Positions 1 through 6,551 of a DNA stretch of 13,877 bases are shown here, one piece after another (within the stretch, counting starts at the first letter, position 1; each line of letters begins with the position of its first letter). A program made the translations under genes and the position numbers. Source of the DNA: Bacteroidaceae bacterium (GTDB lineage: Bacteria > Bacteroidota > Bacteroidia > Bacteroidales > Barnesiellaceae_A). The notes below the pieces were generated by a model. The model ran no database searches. It saw only the letters and a list, made by a program, of their open reading frames with translations, and was not told the DNA's origin. Location of the stretch: positions 1 to 13,877 of the forward strand of contig JAFZDG010000270.1 in NCBI GenBank assembly GCA_017561285.1, given 5' to 3'.

Positions 1-993
1 AGCTTGTACCGATGTGATAGCACCTTGTTTGGTCGATGTGATACGCTCTTGCAATTTACCCATCTCCGATGCCAATGTGGGTTGATAACCTACTGCCGAA
101 GGCATACGTCCAAGAAGGGCCGATACCTCCGAACCTGCTTGGGTAAAGCGGAAGATGTTATCGATAAACAATAGTATCTCTTTGCCGCCACCATCGCCAT
201 CGCGGAATTGCTCGGCCACAGTAAGACCGGCAAGAGCTACACGCAGACGAGCACCGGGAGGCTCATTCATCTGTCCGAACACCAATGTGGCTTGCGATTG
301 GTTCACGCTGTTCATATCTACGTCTTCGAGATTCCACTCGCCACGCTCCATGCCTTCGCGGAACTTCTCACCGTAAGACATTACGCCCGACTCGATCATC
401 TCGCGCAACAAGTCGTTACCCTCACGTGTACGTTCACCTACACCGGCAAATACCGAGAAACCGTTGTGACCTTTGGCGATGTTGTTAATCATCTCCATGA
501 TAAGCACCGTTTTACCTACACCGGCACCACCAAAAAGACCAATCTTACCACCACGAGAGTATGGCTCAAGAAGGTCAATTACCTTGATACCTGTAAAAAG
601 AAATTCGGTACTTACGGTCAGCTCGTCAAATGCGGGAGCATCTTGGTGTATAGATTTAACGTTGGTATAGTCAAGTGCCGGAAGGTGGTCGATTGCATCG
701 CCCATTACGTTCATCAAGCGACCTTTCACTTGGTCGCCGGTTGGCATTGACAAGGGGCGTTCTAAGTTAATTACTTTCATACCTCGTGTGAGGCCATCGG
801 TAGAGTCCATCGCAACGCAACGAACAGTGTTTTCACCAATGTGTTGTTCTACTTCTACCAACAAATCCGATTCGTTGTTTCGTTCGATTTTGAGGGCAGC
901 ATAAATGGGCGGAATTGTGTTGCCTTCGCCTTCAAAAGAGACATCGACAACCGGTCCGATTACTTGCGTGATATAGCCAAACTTTTCGCTCAT
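1..993 (-). CDS. atpD: F1 ATP synthase subunit beta (partial, C-terminal end outside window)
   Basis: Beta subunit of F1Fo ATP synthase, carrying the catalytic nucleotide sites on the cytoplasmic F1 head. The first 331 residues are present; family members are close to 500 residues, so roughly the last third is cut off by the left edge. The ATG is at 993 and the protein opens MSEKFGYITQVIGPVVDVSF, the beta-barrel start typical of the family. The P-loop GGAGVGKT lies at residues 155-162, followed by the GERTREGNDL motif and the Walker B strand ILLFIDNIFRF, then the SALLGRMPSAVGYQPTL segment. It lies 57 bases after nuoH on the same strand with no terminator-like hairpin between, so it may be co-transcribed with the nuo genes. 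That neighbour is unexpected (see findings). Identification is certain; the downstream gene, often atpC, is not visible. Confidence 0.98.
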   Translation of the reverse strand, partial: MSEKFGYITQVIGPVVDVSFEGEGNTIPPIYAALKIERNNESDLLVEVEQHIGENTVRCVAMDSTDGLTRGMKVINLERPLSMPTGDQVKGRLMNVMGDAIDHLPALDYTNVKSIHQDAPAFDELTVSTEFLFTGIKVIDLLEPYSRGGKIGLFGGAGVGKTVLIMEMINNIAKGHNGFSVFAGVGERTREGNDLLREMIESGVMSYGEKFREGMERGEWNLEDVDMNSVNQSQATLVFGQMNEPPGARLRVALAGLTVAEQFRDGDGGGKEILLFIDNIFRFTQAGSEVSALLGRMPSAVGYQPTLASEMGKLQERITSTKQGAITSVQA

Positions 994-1050
994 GGTTTAA
1001 GCCTGCGGCAATTTATAAGGTTATTTATTTTTTATTTTTTTATTCAATGA

Positions 1051-2127
1051 TTAAAAGTGCCATCCAAGAGCTACTATAACACTCATAATAGCCAGGTTGA
1101 CAAGACTGATGGGAAGGAGATATTTCCACTCGAGTTTAAGCAGTTGGTCGATGCGTAGGCGGGGGAATGTCCAACGGAACCACATACTTATCCATACAAC
1201 AACAATACTCTTACCCAAGAACCATACGATCGATGGGATGTAGTCCATAATGGTATTGAATGTCTCCCATCCGGGTATATGCAAGGGCATCCATCCACCC
1301 AAGAATAGGGTTGTTGCAATACCTCCCATAATAAATAGGTTGAGGTATTCGGCAAGGTAGTAGAAACCAAAGTGGATACCTGAGTACTCTGTGTGGTAAC
1401 CTGCTGTCAACTCACTCTCGGCCTCGGCCATATCGAATGGGCCGCGATTGATTTCGGCCGATCCGGCTATAAGGTAGATAATGAATGCTATGAGGGCAGG
1501 AATATGTCCTTTGAAGAGAAACCATCCGTCGTATTGTGCATCAACAATACCTGTTACCGACATTGAGCCCGAAAGCGCTACAATAGTGAGTATTGACAAG
1601 CCTATAGACAACTCATAGCTTATCATTTGAGCGCCGGCACGCATTGCACCAATAACGGTATATTTACTGTTTGACGACCATCCAGCCAATAGTACACCTA
1701 TGATACCAAGGCCCGATACCGCCAACATAAAGAATACACCTACATCGTAGTTGATAACTTGCAAACCACGTCCCCAAGGCAAGCATGCAAAGGTGAGCAT
1801 AGAGGCTACCAATACAAAGAAGGGGGCAAGGTTGAACAAAAAGTGATCAATGTTCTTCAAATAAATAAGCTCTTTGATAAGGATCTTGAGCATATCGGCG
1901 ATACTCTGAAAAATACCGAAAGGACCTACACGATTGGGACCAAGACGGCATTGGAAGGCTCCGGCAACTCTGCGCTCGAAATAGATGAGGAAAAGTGCCA
2001 AAATACAATAGAGTGCCAATATTGCAACACCTATAAGCACAAACTCAATGAGCAAGGTTGCCCACTCGGGCAGGAAACTCATTAGTAGATTGTGTATCCA
2101 CATTGTAATGTTCGAAAAATCGTACAT
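1051..2127 (-). CDS. nuoH: NADH-quinone oxidoreductase subunit H
   Basis: Membrane subunit of complex I (NuoH/ND1 family) that helps form the quinone-binding cavity where the membrane arm meets the peripheral arm. At 358 residues it is of normal length and strongly hydrophobic, with about eight membrane segments. Family signatures are clear: ERRVAGAFQCRLGPNRVG at residues 51-68, SYELSIGL at 170-177, and the acidic loop EINRGPFDMAEAESELTAG at about 225-243, which faces the quinone site. The start at 2127 gives MYDFSN; a second ATG at residue 9 is possible. It follows nuoCD after 32 bases. In most Bacteroidales nuo clusters nuoI comes next; here the next gene is atpD. No frameshift or truncation is seen, and the C terminus (VIVALGWHF) ends normally. 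Confidence 0.97.
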   Translation of the reverse strand: MYDFSNITMWIHNLLMSFLPEWATLLIEFVLIGVAILALYCILALFLIYFERRVAGAFQCRLGPNRVGPFGIFQSIADMLKILIKELIYLKNIDHFLFNLAPFFVLVASMLTFACLPWGRGLQVINYDVGVFFMLAVSGLGIIGVLLAGWSSNSKYTVIGAMRAGAQMISYELSIGLSILTIVALSGSMSVTGIVDAQYDGWFLFKGHIPALIAFIIYLIAGSAEINRGPFDMAEAESELTAGYHTEYSGIHFGFYYLAEYLNLFIMGGIATTLFLGGWMPLHIPGWETFNTIMDYIPSIVWFLGKSIVVVWISMWFRWTFPRLRIDQLLKLEWKYLLPISLVNLAIMSVIVALGWHF

Positions 2128-2159
2128 ATTATTGGAATTTATTAGATTTTACTTTCTTG

Positions 2160-3788
2160 TTATCGGTCTATATCGGGTATTACGTAGTCTAACGAACCAC
2201 CGCCGGCAATAAGGTCGGCTATCTTACCTCCACGACATACCTCATCGAGTGATGCTACAAGCATCATACCGGGTGAGTTGAACTTGAGACGATAGGGGTA
2301 TTTGTCGCCACGACTTTCTATATATACACCAAATGCACCACGACTGGCCTCAACTTGGCGGAACCAATGTCCTTCGGGTAACTTGATGATTGGTTTCATC
2401 TTCTCCGATACAGGACCTTCGGGTATATTATCTACCAATTGCTCGATGATGCGGATTGATTGAAGTATCTCGTCCATACGCACCATATAGCGGGCATAAA
2501 TATCACCTTCGGTGCGCAATACCTCATCAAACTCTACTTTGTCATACAATGCGTAGGGTATGCGTTTACGCACGTCACAAGCCCAGCCCGATGCACGTCC
2601 CGAAGGACCTGTCATTGAGTGTGCTATACAACGTTCTTTCGATATCACACTGATGCCATGCATACGACCTTGTGCTATGACGTTGCCGGTGAAGAAACGG
2701 TGATACTCTTTGAGACGTTCGGGCATTATCTTGCAGAACTCTTTGATTTTGCGTTGATAGTCGGGGTGAATGTCTTGCATGACACCACCAATCTTGTTGT
2801 AGTGGAACGACATACGTGCTCCGGTAGTCTCTTCGAGAATGTCGAGTACCATCTCGCGCTCGCGGAAACCGTAGATAAGTGCGGTGGTACTACCCAAGTC
2901 GTTGCAGAATGTACCCCAGAATAGCAGGTGCGAAGATATACGCATCAACTCATCGTTGATGGTGCGAATATATTGTGCGCGGGTGGGTACTTCTACTTGC
3001 ATCGCATCTTCTATACACATACACAAGGCATGGCGATTTTGCATAGCCGATAGATAGTCGAGACGATCGGTAAAGTGTAGTGTTTGAGGGTAGGTGAGCG
3101 ATTCGCTCATCTTTTCAATACCGCGATGAATGTAGCCGCAATAGGGATCTATTTTCTTGATAAATTCGCCATCGAGCGAGCAACGAAGGCGCAACACACC
3201 GTGTGTAGAGGGGTGTTGGGGGCCAATGTTTATTACATAGTCGTCGGGGGCAAATATTACCGGCTCTGTTTTTACGATTTTGCCATCGGCTTGTTCTACA
3301 TACGATACTGTTGTGTCATAAGCCTCTTCGTGGTGCAAACGTACCGGGTTTACCTCGGGACTTGCGTCATAATCTTTGCGTAAGGGATGTCCCACCCAGT
3401 CGCGGCGCAAAAAGAGGCGGCGCATATCGGGGTGATTGATAAATATGATTCCAAAGAAGTCATATACCTCACGTTCATAAAAGTTGGCCGACTCCCATAT
3501 ATCAGCTACTGAGTGGAGGGTGGGATTTTGGCGGTCGGCAGTCTCAACGCGAACGCTCAGACGGTCGCCGGTTTTTGTCGATTCGAGATAATATACGCAA
3601 CCGAGTGTTTCACCCCAATCCATACCTACAATGGTGGTAAGGTAGTCAAACGGTGCATTTGCATCTTCATACAAGGCTTTTGCGAGCTTATGCCATTGGG
3701 CATCGGGTACCGATATTTCGAGTACTTGAGCCTCGGTAAAGTTGGCTTCGGGTATCAGCGCGCTTATTTTTTCTTGAATGCTTGCCAT
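2160..3788 (-). CDS. nuoCD: NADH-quinone oxidoreductase subunits C and D fused
   Basis: A single 542-residue chain holding both the NuoC (30 kDa) and NuoD (49 kDa) subunits of the peripheral arm of complex I. Residues 1 to about 150 are NuoC, with EREVYDFFGI at 105-114 and RDWVGHPLRKDY at 129-140. A linker of about 35 residues leads to NuoD, which opens with GPQHPSTHG at 189-197 and continues with GYIHRGIEKM, MTGPSGRASGW and the C-terminal SLDYVIPDIDR ending, all typical. NuoD provides the side of the quinone pocket opposite NuoB. The C-D fusion occurs in several lineages and fits Bacteroidota, whose Nuo systems usually lack the NADH-oxidising NuoEFG module; those genes are absent from this window too. 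The gene sits 53 bases after nuoB and 32 before nuoH. Confidence 0.97.
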   Translation of the reverse strand: MASIQEKISALIPEANFTEAQVLEISVPDAQWHKLAKALYEDANAPFDYLTTIVGMDWGETLGCVYYLESTKTGDRLSVRVETADRQNPTLHSVADIWESANFYEREVYDFFGIIFINHPDMRRLFLRRDWVGHPLRKDYDASPEVNPVRLHHEEAYDTTVSYVEQADGKIVKTEPVIFAPDDYVINIGPQHPSTHGVLRLRCSLDGEFIKKIDPYCGYIHRGIEKMSESLTYPQTLHFTDRLDYLSAMQNRHALCMCIEDAMQVEVPTRAQYIRTINDELMRISSHLLFWGTFCNDLGSTTALIYGFREREMVLDILEETTGARMSFHYNKIGGVMQDIHPDYQRKIKEFCKIMPERLKEYHRFFTGNVIAQGRMHGISVISKERCIAHSMTGPSGRASGWACDVRKRIPYALYDKVEFDEVLRTEGDIYARYMVRMDEILQSIRIIEQLVDNIPEGPVSEKMKPIIKLPEGHWFRQVEASRGAFGVYIESRGDKYPYRLKFNSPGMMLVASLDEVCRGGKIADLIAGGGSLDYVIPDIDR

Positions 3789-3841
3789 ATATCTACTTAT
3801 ATAATATAAAGTGTGATTTCTATTGAATTGCTATGTGGCGA

Positions 3842-4441
3842 TTACTCTTTGTCTTTGAAGAATTCTTCGCGCTTTTGTTTGCGGTTTACTCCGCCAAAGA
3901 AGTTCTCGACCTTGATTTTGCGTTGCAACTGCATCATACCGTATAGCATCGCTTCGGGGCGTGGAGGACATCCGGGCACAAACACATCTACCGGTATAAT
4001 CTTGTCTATACCTTGTACTGTATGGTATGAGTTGCGGAAGGGCCCACCCGAAACGGCACAAGCACCGGTTGCTACAACATATTTAGGCTCGGCCAATTGG
4101 TCATATACACGTTTGAGAATAGGAGCCATACGGTGTACGATTGTGCCGGCTACCATTAAGAAGTCGGCTTGTCGAGGAGAGTTGCGAGTTACCTCGAAAC
4201 CAAATCGTGCCATATCGTGGCGTGCTGCAGCTACCGACATAAACTCAATACCGCAACAGCTTGTGGCAAACGCTAACGGCCATACAGAGTTGGAACGGCC
4301 CCAGTTGATAATGTCGTCAAAAACGCCTACCACAACATTGGTGCCGGCGGCATTTAACTCTTCAACCAATTGCTCGAGTGACTCGTTGTCTTTGAAGTCC
4401 TCGTATTGCATTGCTTTTATGTTCGATTTTTTTATTTCCAT
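3842..4441 (-). CDS. nuoB: NADH-quinone oxidoreductase subunit B
   Basis: Peripheral-arm subunit of complex I that carries iron-sulfur cluster N2, the last redox centre before quinone. From the chosen start it has 199 residues. The four cysteines expected to bind N2 are visible: the pair at 62-63 in SCCGIEF, C128 in GACAVSGGP and C158 in PGCPPRPEA. NWGRSNSVWPL and RFGFEVTRNSPRQAD are further family hallmarks. The reading frame is open to an ATG at 4462, but I chose the ATG at 4441: the protein then begins MEIKKSNIKAM, as I recall for Bacteroidales NuoB, and the start overlaps the end of nuoA by ten bases, a normal translational-coupling arrangement. The longer start would add seven residues (MEERSIG) inside nuoA. 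Confidence 0.95.
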   Translation of the reverse strand: MEIKKSNIKAMQYEDFKDNESLEQLVEELNAAGTNVVVGVFDDIINWGRSNSVWPLAFATSCCGIEFMSVAAARHDMARFGFEVTRNSPRQADFLMVAGTIVHRMAPILKRVYDQLAEPKYVVATGACAVSGGPFRNSYHTVQGIDKIIPVDVFVPGCPPRPEAMLYGMMQLQRKIKVENFFGGVNRKQKREEFFKDKE

Positions 4442-4782
4442 TCCAATGCTCCTTTCTTCCATGCGTAAACAAGACCTAAAACAAGAATTACCATAAAGAC
4501 TGCGATGCTGATAAGACCGGCAACACCTATTTCACTCAGAACTACTGCCCAAGGAAATAGAAAAACAGTCTCTACATCAAACATTAAATAGAGAATGGCA
4601 AAAAGATAGTAGCCAACTTTGAATTGCATCCATGAGGTGCCTCGTGTAGGAATACCGCACTCGTAGGCTTCGCCTTTTTGAGGATTGAATGAACGGGGGG
4701 CAAGCAACCACGCAATGAGCAATGCTGCTCCAACCATTACAATTGCAGTGACGAGAATGGTCACAAATAGTGCTGAATTCAT
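4432..4782 (-). CDS. nuoA: NADH-quinone oxidoreductase subunit A
   Basis: Small membrane subunit of complex I near the junction of membrane and peripheral arms. At 116 residues with three membrane helices (about 5-28, 58-79 and 88-107) it is standard. Conserved elements are YECG at 40-43 in the first loop and FDVETVFLFPWA at 68-79. It is the first gene of the leftward nuo cluster. Its last codons overlap the start of nuoB by ten bases, so the two are very probably translationally coupled. A good Bacteroides-type promoter lies about 80 bases upstream of the ATG. Confidence 0.96.
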   Translation of the reverse strand: MNSALFVTILVTAIVMVGAALLIAWLLAPRSFNPQKGEAYECGIPTRGTSWMQFKVGYYLFAILYLMFDVETVFLFPWAVVLSEIGVAGLISIAVFMVILVLGLVYAWKKGALEWK

Positions 4783-4861
4783 TGTTATTTTATCCTAATG
4801 GTTTATTTCTATTTTTCATGGTCAATTTAGATAAATACCTTTACCTAAATCTAAATCCACG

Positions 4862-4891
4862 CAAAGATAAGAAAAAGTTTTTCCAAACAAA
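4862..4891 (-). promoter_or_regulatory. Promoter for nuoA-nuoB-nuoCD-nuoH, Bacteroides type
   Basis: Read on the minus strand, TTTG at 4891-4888 is followed after 18 bases by TATCTTTG at 4869-4862. This matches the Bacteroides -33 (TTTG) and -7 (TAnnTTTG) elements, at a spacing one base below the usual 19-21. Transcription would begin near 4855, giving a leader of about 70 bases before nuoA. Confidence 0.65.
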
Positions 4892-5103
4892 GAAATATTT
4901 TAGCTTTTTATTTATAGACAATCACTTCTTTTATACAAATTGTTATAGTTTGTGTGATGTGTGGTATACTCTTTCTCGATGTGATCTCTTGTGTATTGGC
5001 TATTGTTTTAACATATCTTTGTAAAACTATCTGCTACGTAAGTTGTTTAGGATATGGCTCGATGAGCAGTGTATATAACGGAGGTCAAAAAAAATTACAC
5101 AAG

Positions 5104-5135
5104 TTTGTTTGTTAGTTTATTTTATTGTATATTTG
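5104..5135 (+). promoter_or_regulatory. Promoter for the DJ-1 family gene and trmD, Bacteroides type
   Basis: TTTG at 5104-5107 is followed after exactly 20 bases by TATATTTG at 5128-5135, a full match to the Bacteroides TTTG / TAnnTTTG consensus and spacing. Transcription would begin near 5142, leaving a leader of about 75 bases that includes a small hairpin. Confidence 0.7.
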
Positions 5136-5153
5136 TACATAAATTGCACTGGT

Positions 5154-5178
5154 TTGTATCGTTGTGTATTTGATACAA
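5154..5178 (+). promoter_or_regulatory. Small hairpin in the leader of the DJ-1 family gene
   Basis: TTGTATC at 5154-5160 pairs perfectly with GATACAA at 5172-5178 across an 11-base loop. It lies just downstream of the predicted transcription start and about 40 bases before the ATG. No T-tract follows, so it is not an intrinsic terminator. It could be an operator half-site pair, a transcript-stabilising hairpin or chance; seven base pairs in AT-rich DNA is weak evidence. Confidence 0.3.
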
Positions 5179-5216
5179 GATAAAACTATGCACAGAAACA
5201 TTAAATATTGAAAGTT

Positions 5217-5762
5217 ATGAAGAAATCGTACCTTTTCCTAGCAGATGGTTTTGAGGAGATTGAAGCCTTAGCCGTAGTAGATATATTGCGTCGTGCCGAG
5301 ATGCCGTTGGTAACATTGTCGGTTGATGACAAGCCGGTTGTAACCGGAGCGCATGGTATTCCTGTGGTAGCCGATGCATTGGCTCAAGACATATCGTTTG
5401 AAGATGTAGAGTGGCTTATCTTACCCGGTGGTATGCCCGGTATGACCAATTTGGCTGCCAGTCGCCCTTTGTGTGACTTGGTAAAGGCTCATGCCGAGGC
5501 CGGCGGTCGTACTGCTGCTATCTGTGCCTCTCCTTCTATCTTGGGTATGTTGGGCTTGCTCAATGGTCGTCGTGCTACTTGCTATCCCGGTTTTGAACAC
5601 AACCTCGAGGGTGCTATTATCACCAACGAACGTGTTGCTGTAGATGAGAATATTACTACAGGTAATGGTCCGGCTTCGGCTGCACCCTTTGCATTGTCGC
5701 TTGTGGCTCAAAGTTGTGGAGAGGACAAGGCGCAAGAGGTTGCTGTCGGTATGTTGATGTAA
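5217..5762 (+). CDS. DJ-1/PfpI superfamily protein (YajL/DJ-1 type)
   Basis: A 181-residue protein of the DJ-1/ThiJ/PfpI superfamily, small flavodoxin-like proteins linked to oxidative-stress protection, with disputed glyoxalase or deglycase activity. The reactive cysteine is C103 in the nucleophile elbow AAICASPSILG, and its conserved partner glutamate is E16 in ADGFEEIEA; human DJ-1 places these as C106 and E18 in matching contexts. LPGGMPG at 70-76 and CYPGFE after the elbow are also typical. The frame is open from a TTG at 5208, but the ATG at 5217 is preferred because the protein then starts MKKSYLFLADG right at the first beta strand. Length is normal. trmD follows after 16 bases, so the two are likely co-transcribed; I know of no functional link between them. 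Substrate cannot be inferred. Confidence 0.92.
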   Translation: MKKSYLFLADGFEEIEALAVVDILRRAEMPLVTLSVDDKPVVTGAHGIPVVADALAQDISFEDVEWLILPGGMPGMTNLAASRPLCDLVKAHAEAGGRTAAICASPSILGMLGLLNGRRATCYPGFEHNLEGAIITNERVAVDENITTGNGPASAAPFALSLVAQSCGEDKAQEVAVGMLM

Positions 5763-5778
5763 AACAGTATTAGCACAT

Positions 5779-6456
5779 ATGCGCATAGATATTATTACCG
5801 TCTTGCCCGAATTACTTGACGGACCACTCAATAACTCTATCCTCAAGCGAGCGCAAGACAAGGGCTTGGCTGAGATTGTTGTGCATAATTTGCGCGATTT
5901 TACGCTCGATAAGCATCGCCGTGTCGATGATTATCCTTTTGGAGGTGAAGCGGGTATGGTTATGCAAATTGAGCCTGTAGATAGAGCAATCTCTTTCTTG
6001 AAGTCGCAACGCGACTATGATGAGGTGATTTTTACATCGCCCGATGGCGATTTGTTTGACCAGCCTATGGCCAACTCACTGTCGATGCTCAACAATATCA
6101 TAATCCTTTGTGGTCATTATAAAGGCATAGACTATCGTATTCGTGAGCATCTCATTACGCGAGAGATTTCTATTGGCGATTATGTACTCACAGGTGGTGA
6201 GATGCCGGCAGCTATCATTGCCGATGCTATTGTGCGTCTTATACCCGGAGCCATAGGTGATGAGCAGTCGGCTTTGAGCGACTCGTTCCAAGACAATCTG
6301 TTAGCACCACCGGTATATACCCGTCCTGCCGAATATAATGGTTGGCGTGTTCCCGATGTGTTGTTGTCGGGACATCAGCGTAAGATAGATGAGTGGAAAC
6401 ACGAGCAGGCTGTTGAGCGTACTCGTCGTTTGCGCCCGGAGCTGTTGGATGAATAA
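5779..6456 (+). CDS. trmD: tRNA (guanine-37-N1)-methyltransferase
   Basis: TrmD transfers a methyl group from S-adenosylmethionine to N1 of guanosine 37, next to the anticodon, in tRNAs reading CNN-type codons; this prevents +1 frameshifting and is essential in most bacteria. The 225-residue protein starts MRIDIITVLPELLDGPL and contains the SPOUT trefoil-knot motifs LCGHYKGIDYR and SIGDYVLTGGEMPA that bind the cofactor. The DSF motif after the flexible linker contains the presumed catalytic aspartate, and the C-terminal tRNA-binding part includes GHQRKIDEWK. In many bacteria trmD lies with rpsP, rimM and rplS; here its partner is the DJ-1 family gene 16 bases upstream. A strong hairpin begins 36 bases after the stop. 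Confidence 0.98.
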   Translation: MRIDIITVLPELLDGPLNNSILKRAQDKGLAEIVVHNLRDFTLDKHRRVDDYPFGGEAGMVMQIEPVDRAISFLKSQRDYDEVIFTSPDGDLFDQPMANSLSMLNNIIILCGHYKGIDYRIREHLITREISIGDYVLTGGEMPAAIIADAIVRLIPGAIGDEQSALSDSFQDNLLAPPVYTRPAEYNGWRVPDVLLSGHQRKIDEWKHEQAVERTRRLRPELLDE

Positions 6457-6491
6457 TGTAACAATCTCGGCTCTCAGAGTGTGATATATGA

Positions 6492-6536
6492 ATAAGAAGA
6501 AAGCCATCGAGCAACGCTCGATGGCTTTCTTCTTAT
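6492..6536. terminator. Bidirectional intrinsic terminator between convergent genes
   Basis: The arms at 6492-6512 and 6516-6536 pair perfectly over 21 bp around an AAC loop. The outer part of each arm is A/G-rich on one side and T/C-rich on the other, so both strands end in a T-rich run (CTTTCTTCTTAT). It lies between trmD (plus, ending 6456) and the secreted-protein gene (minus, ending 6552) and can serve both. Confidence 0.9.
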
Positions 6537-6551
6537 ATAAGGTGTGTGGTA

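Larger units (their letters stand above)
4783..5216. other. Divergent intergenic region between nuoA and the DJ-1 family gene
   Basis: This AT-rich stretch separates two divergent operons and holds a promoter for each. A further TATCTTTG at 5014-5021 on the plus strand matches the -7 element, but only weak TTG triplets sit upstream at unsuitable distances, so I treat it as doubtful. A GGAGGTC at 5080-5086 resembles a ribosome-binding site but has no start codon at useful distance, and the open frame at 5062 gives only 17 codons. No credible gene or RNA is seen here. Confidence 0.7.

Noticed and set aside
208..750. 180-codon plus-strand open frame
   Set aside because: It is the antisense shadow of atpD, which is unmistakable on the minus strand; the translation has no recognisable family.
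3813..4496. 227-codon plus-strand open frame
   Set aside because: It lies opposite nuoB, whose cysteine motifs and length leave no doubt. The frame is a by-product of its codon bias.
5014..5021. Second plus-strand TATCTTTG as a promoter for the DJ-1 family gene
   Set aside because: No TTTG lies at 19-21 bases upstream, while the 5104-5135 pair matches both elements and spacing.
4770..5024. 84-codon plus-strand open frame across the nuoA promoter
   Set aside because: It overlaps the nuoA start and the nuo promoter, and its low-complexity F/Y/L/K-rich composition is what AT-rich non-coding DNA gives.
5062..5115. 17-codon frame near a GGAGGTC sequence
   Set aside because: The GGAGGTC is inside the frame, not before its start, and the frame is too short and featureless to support.
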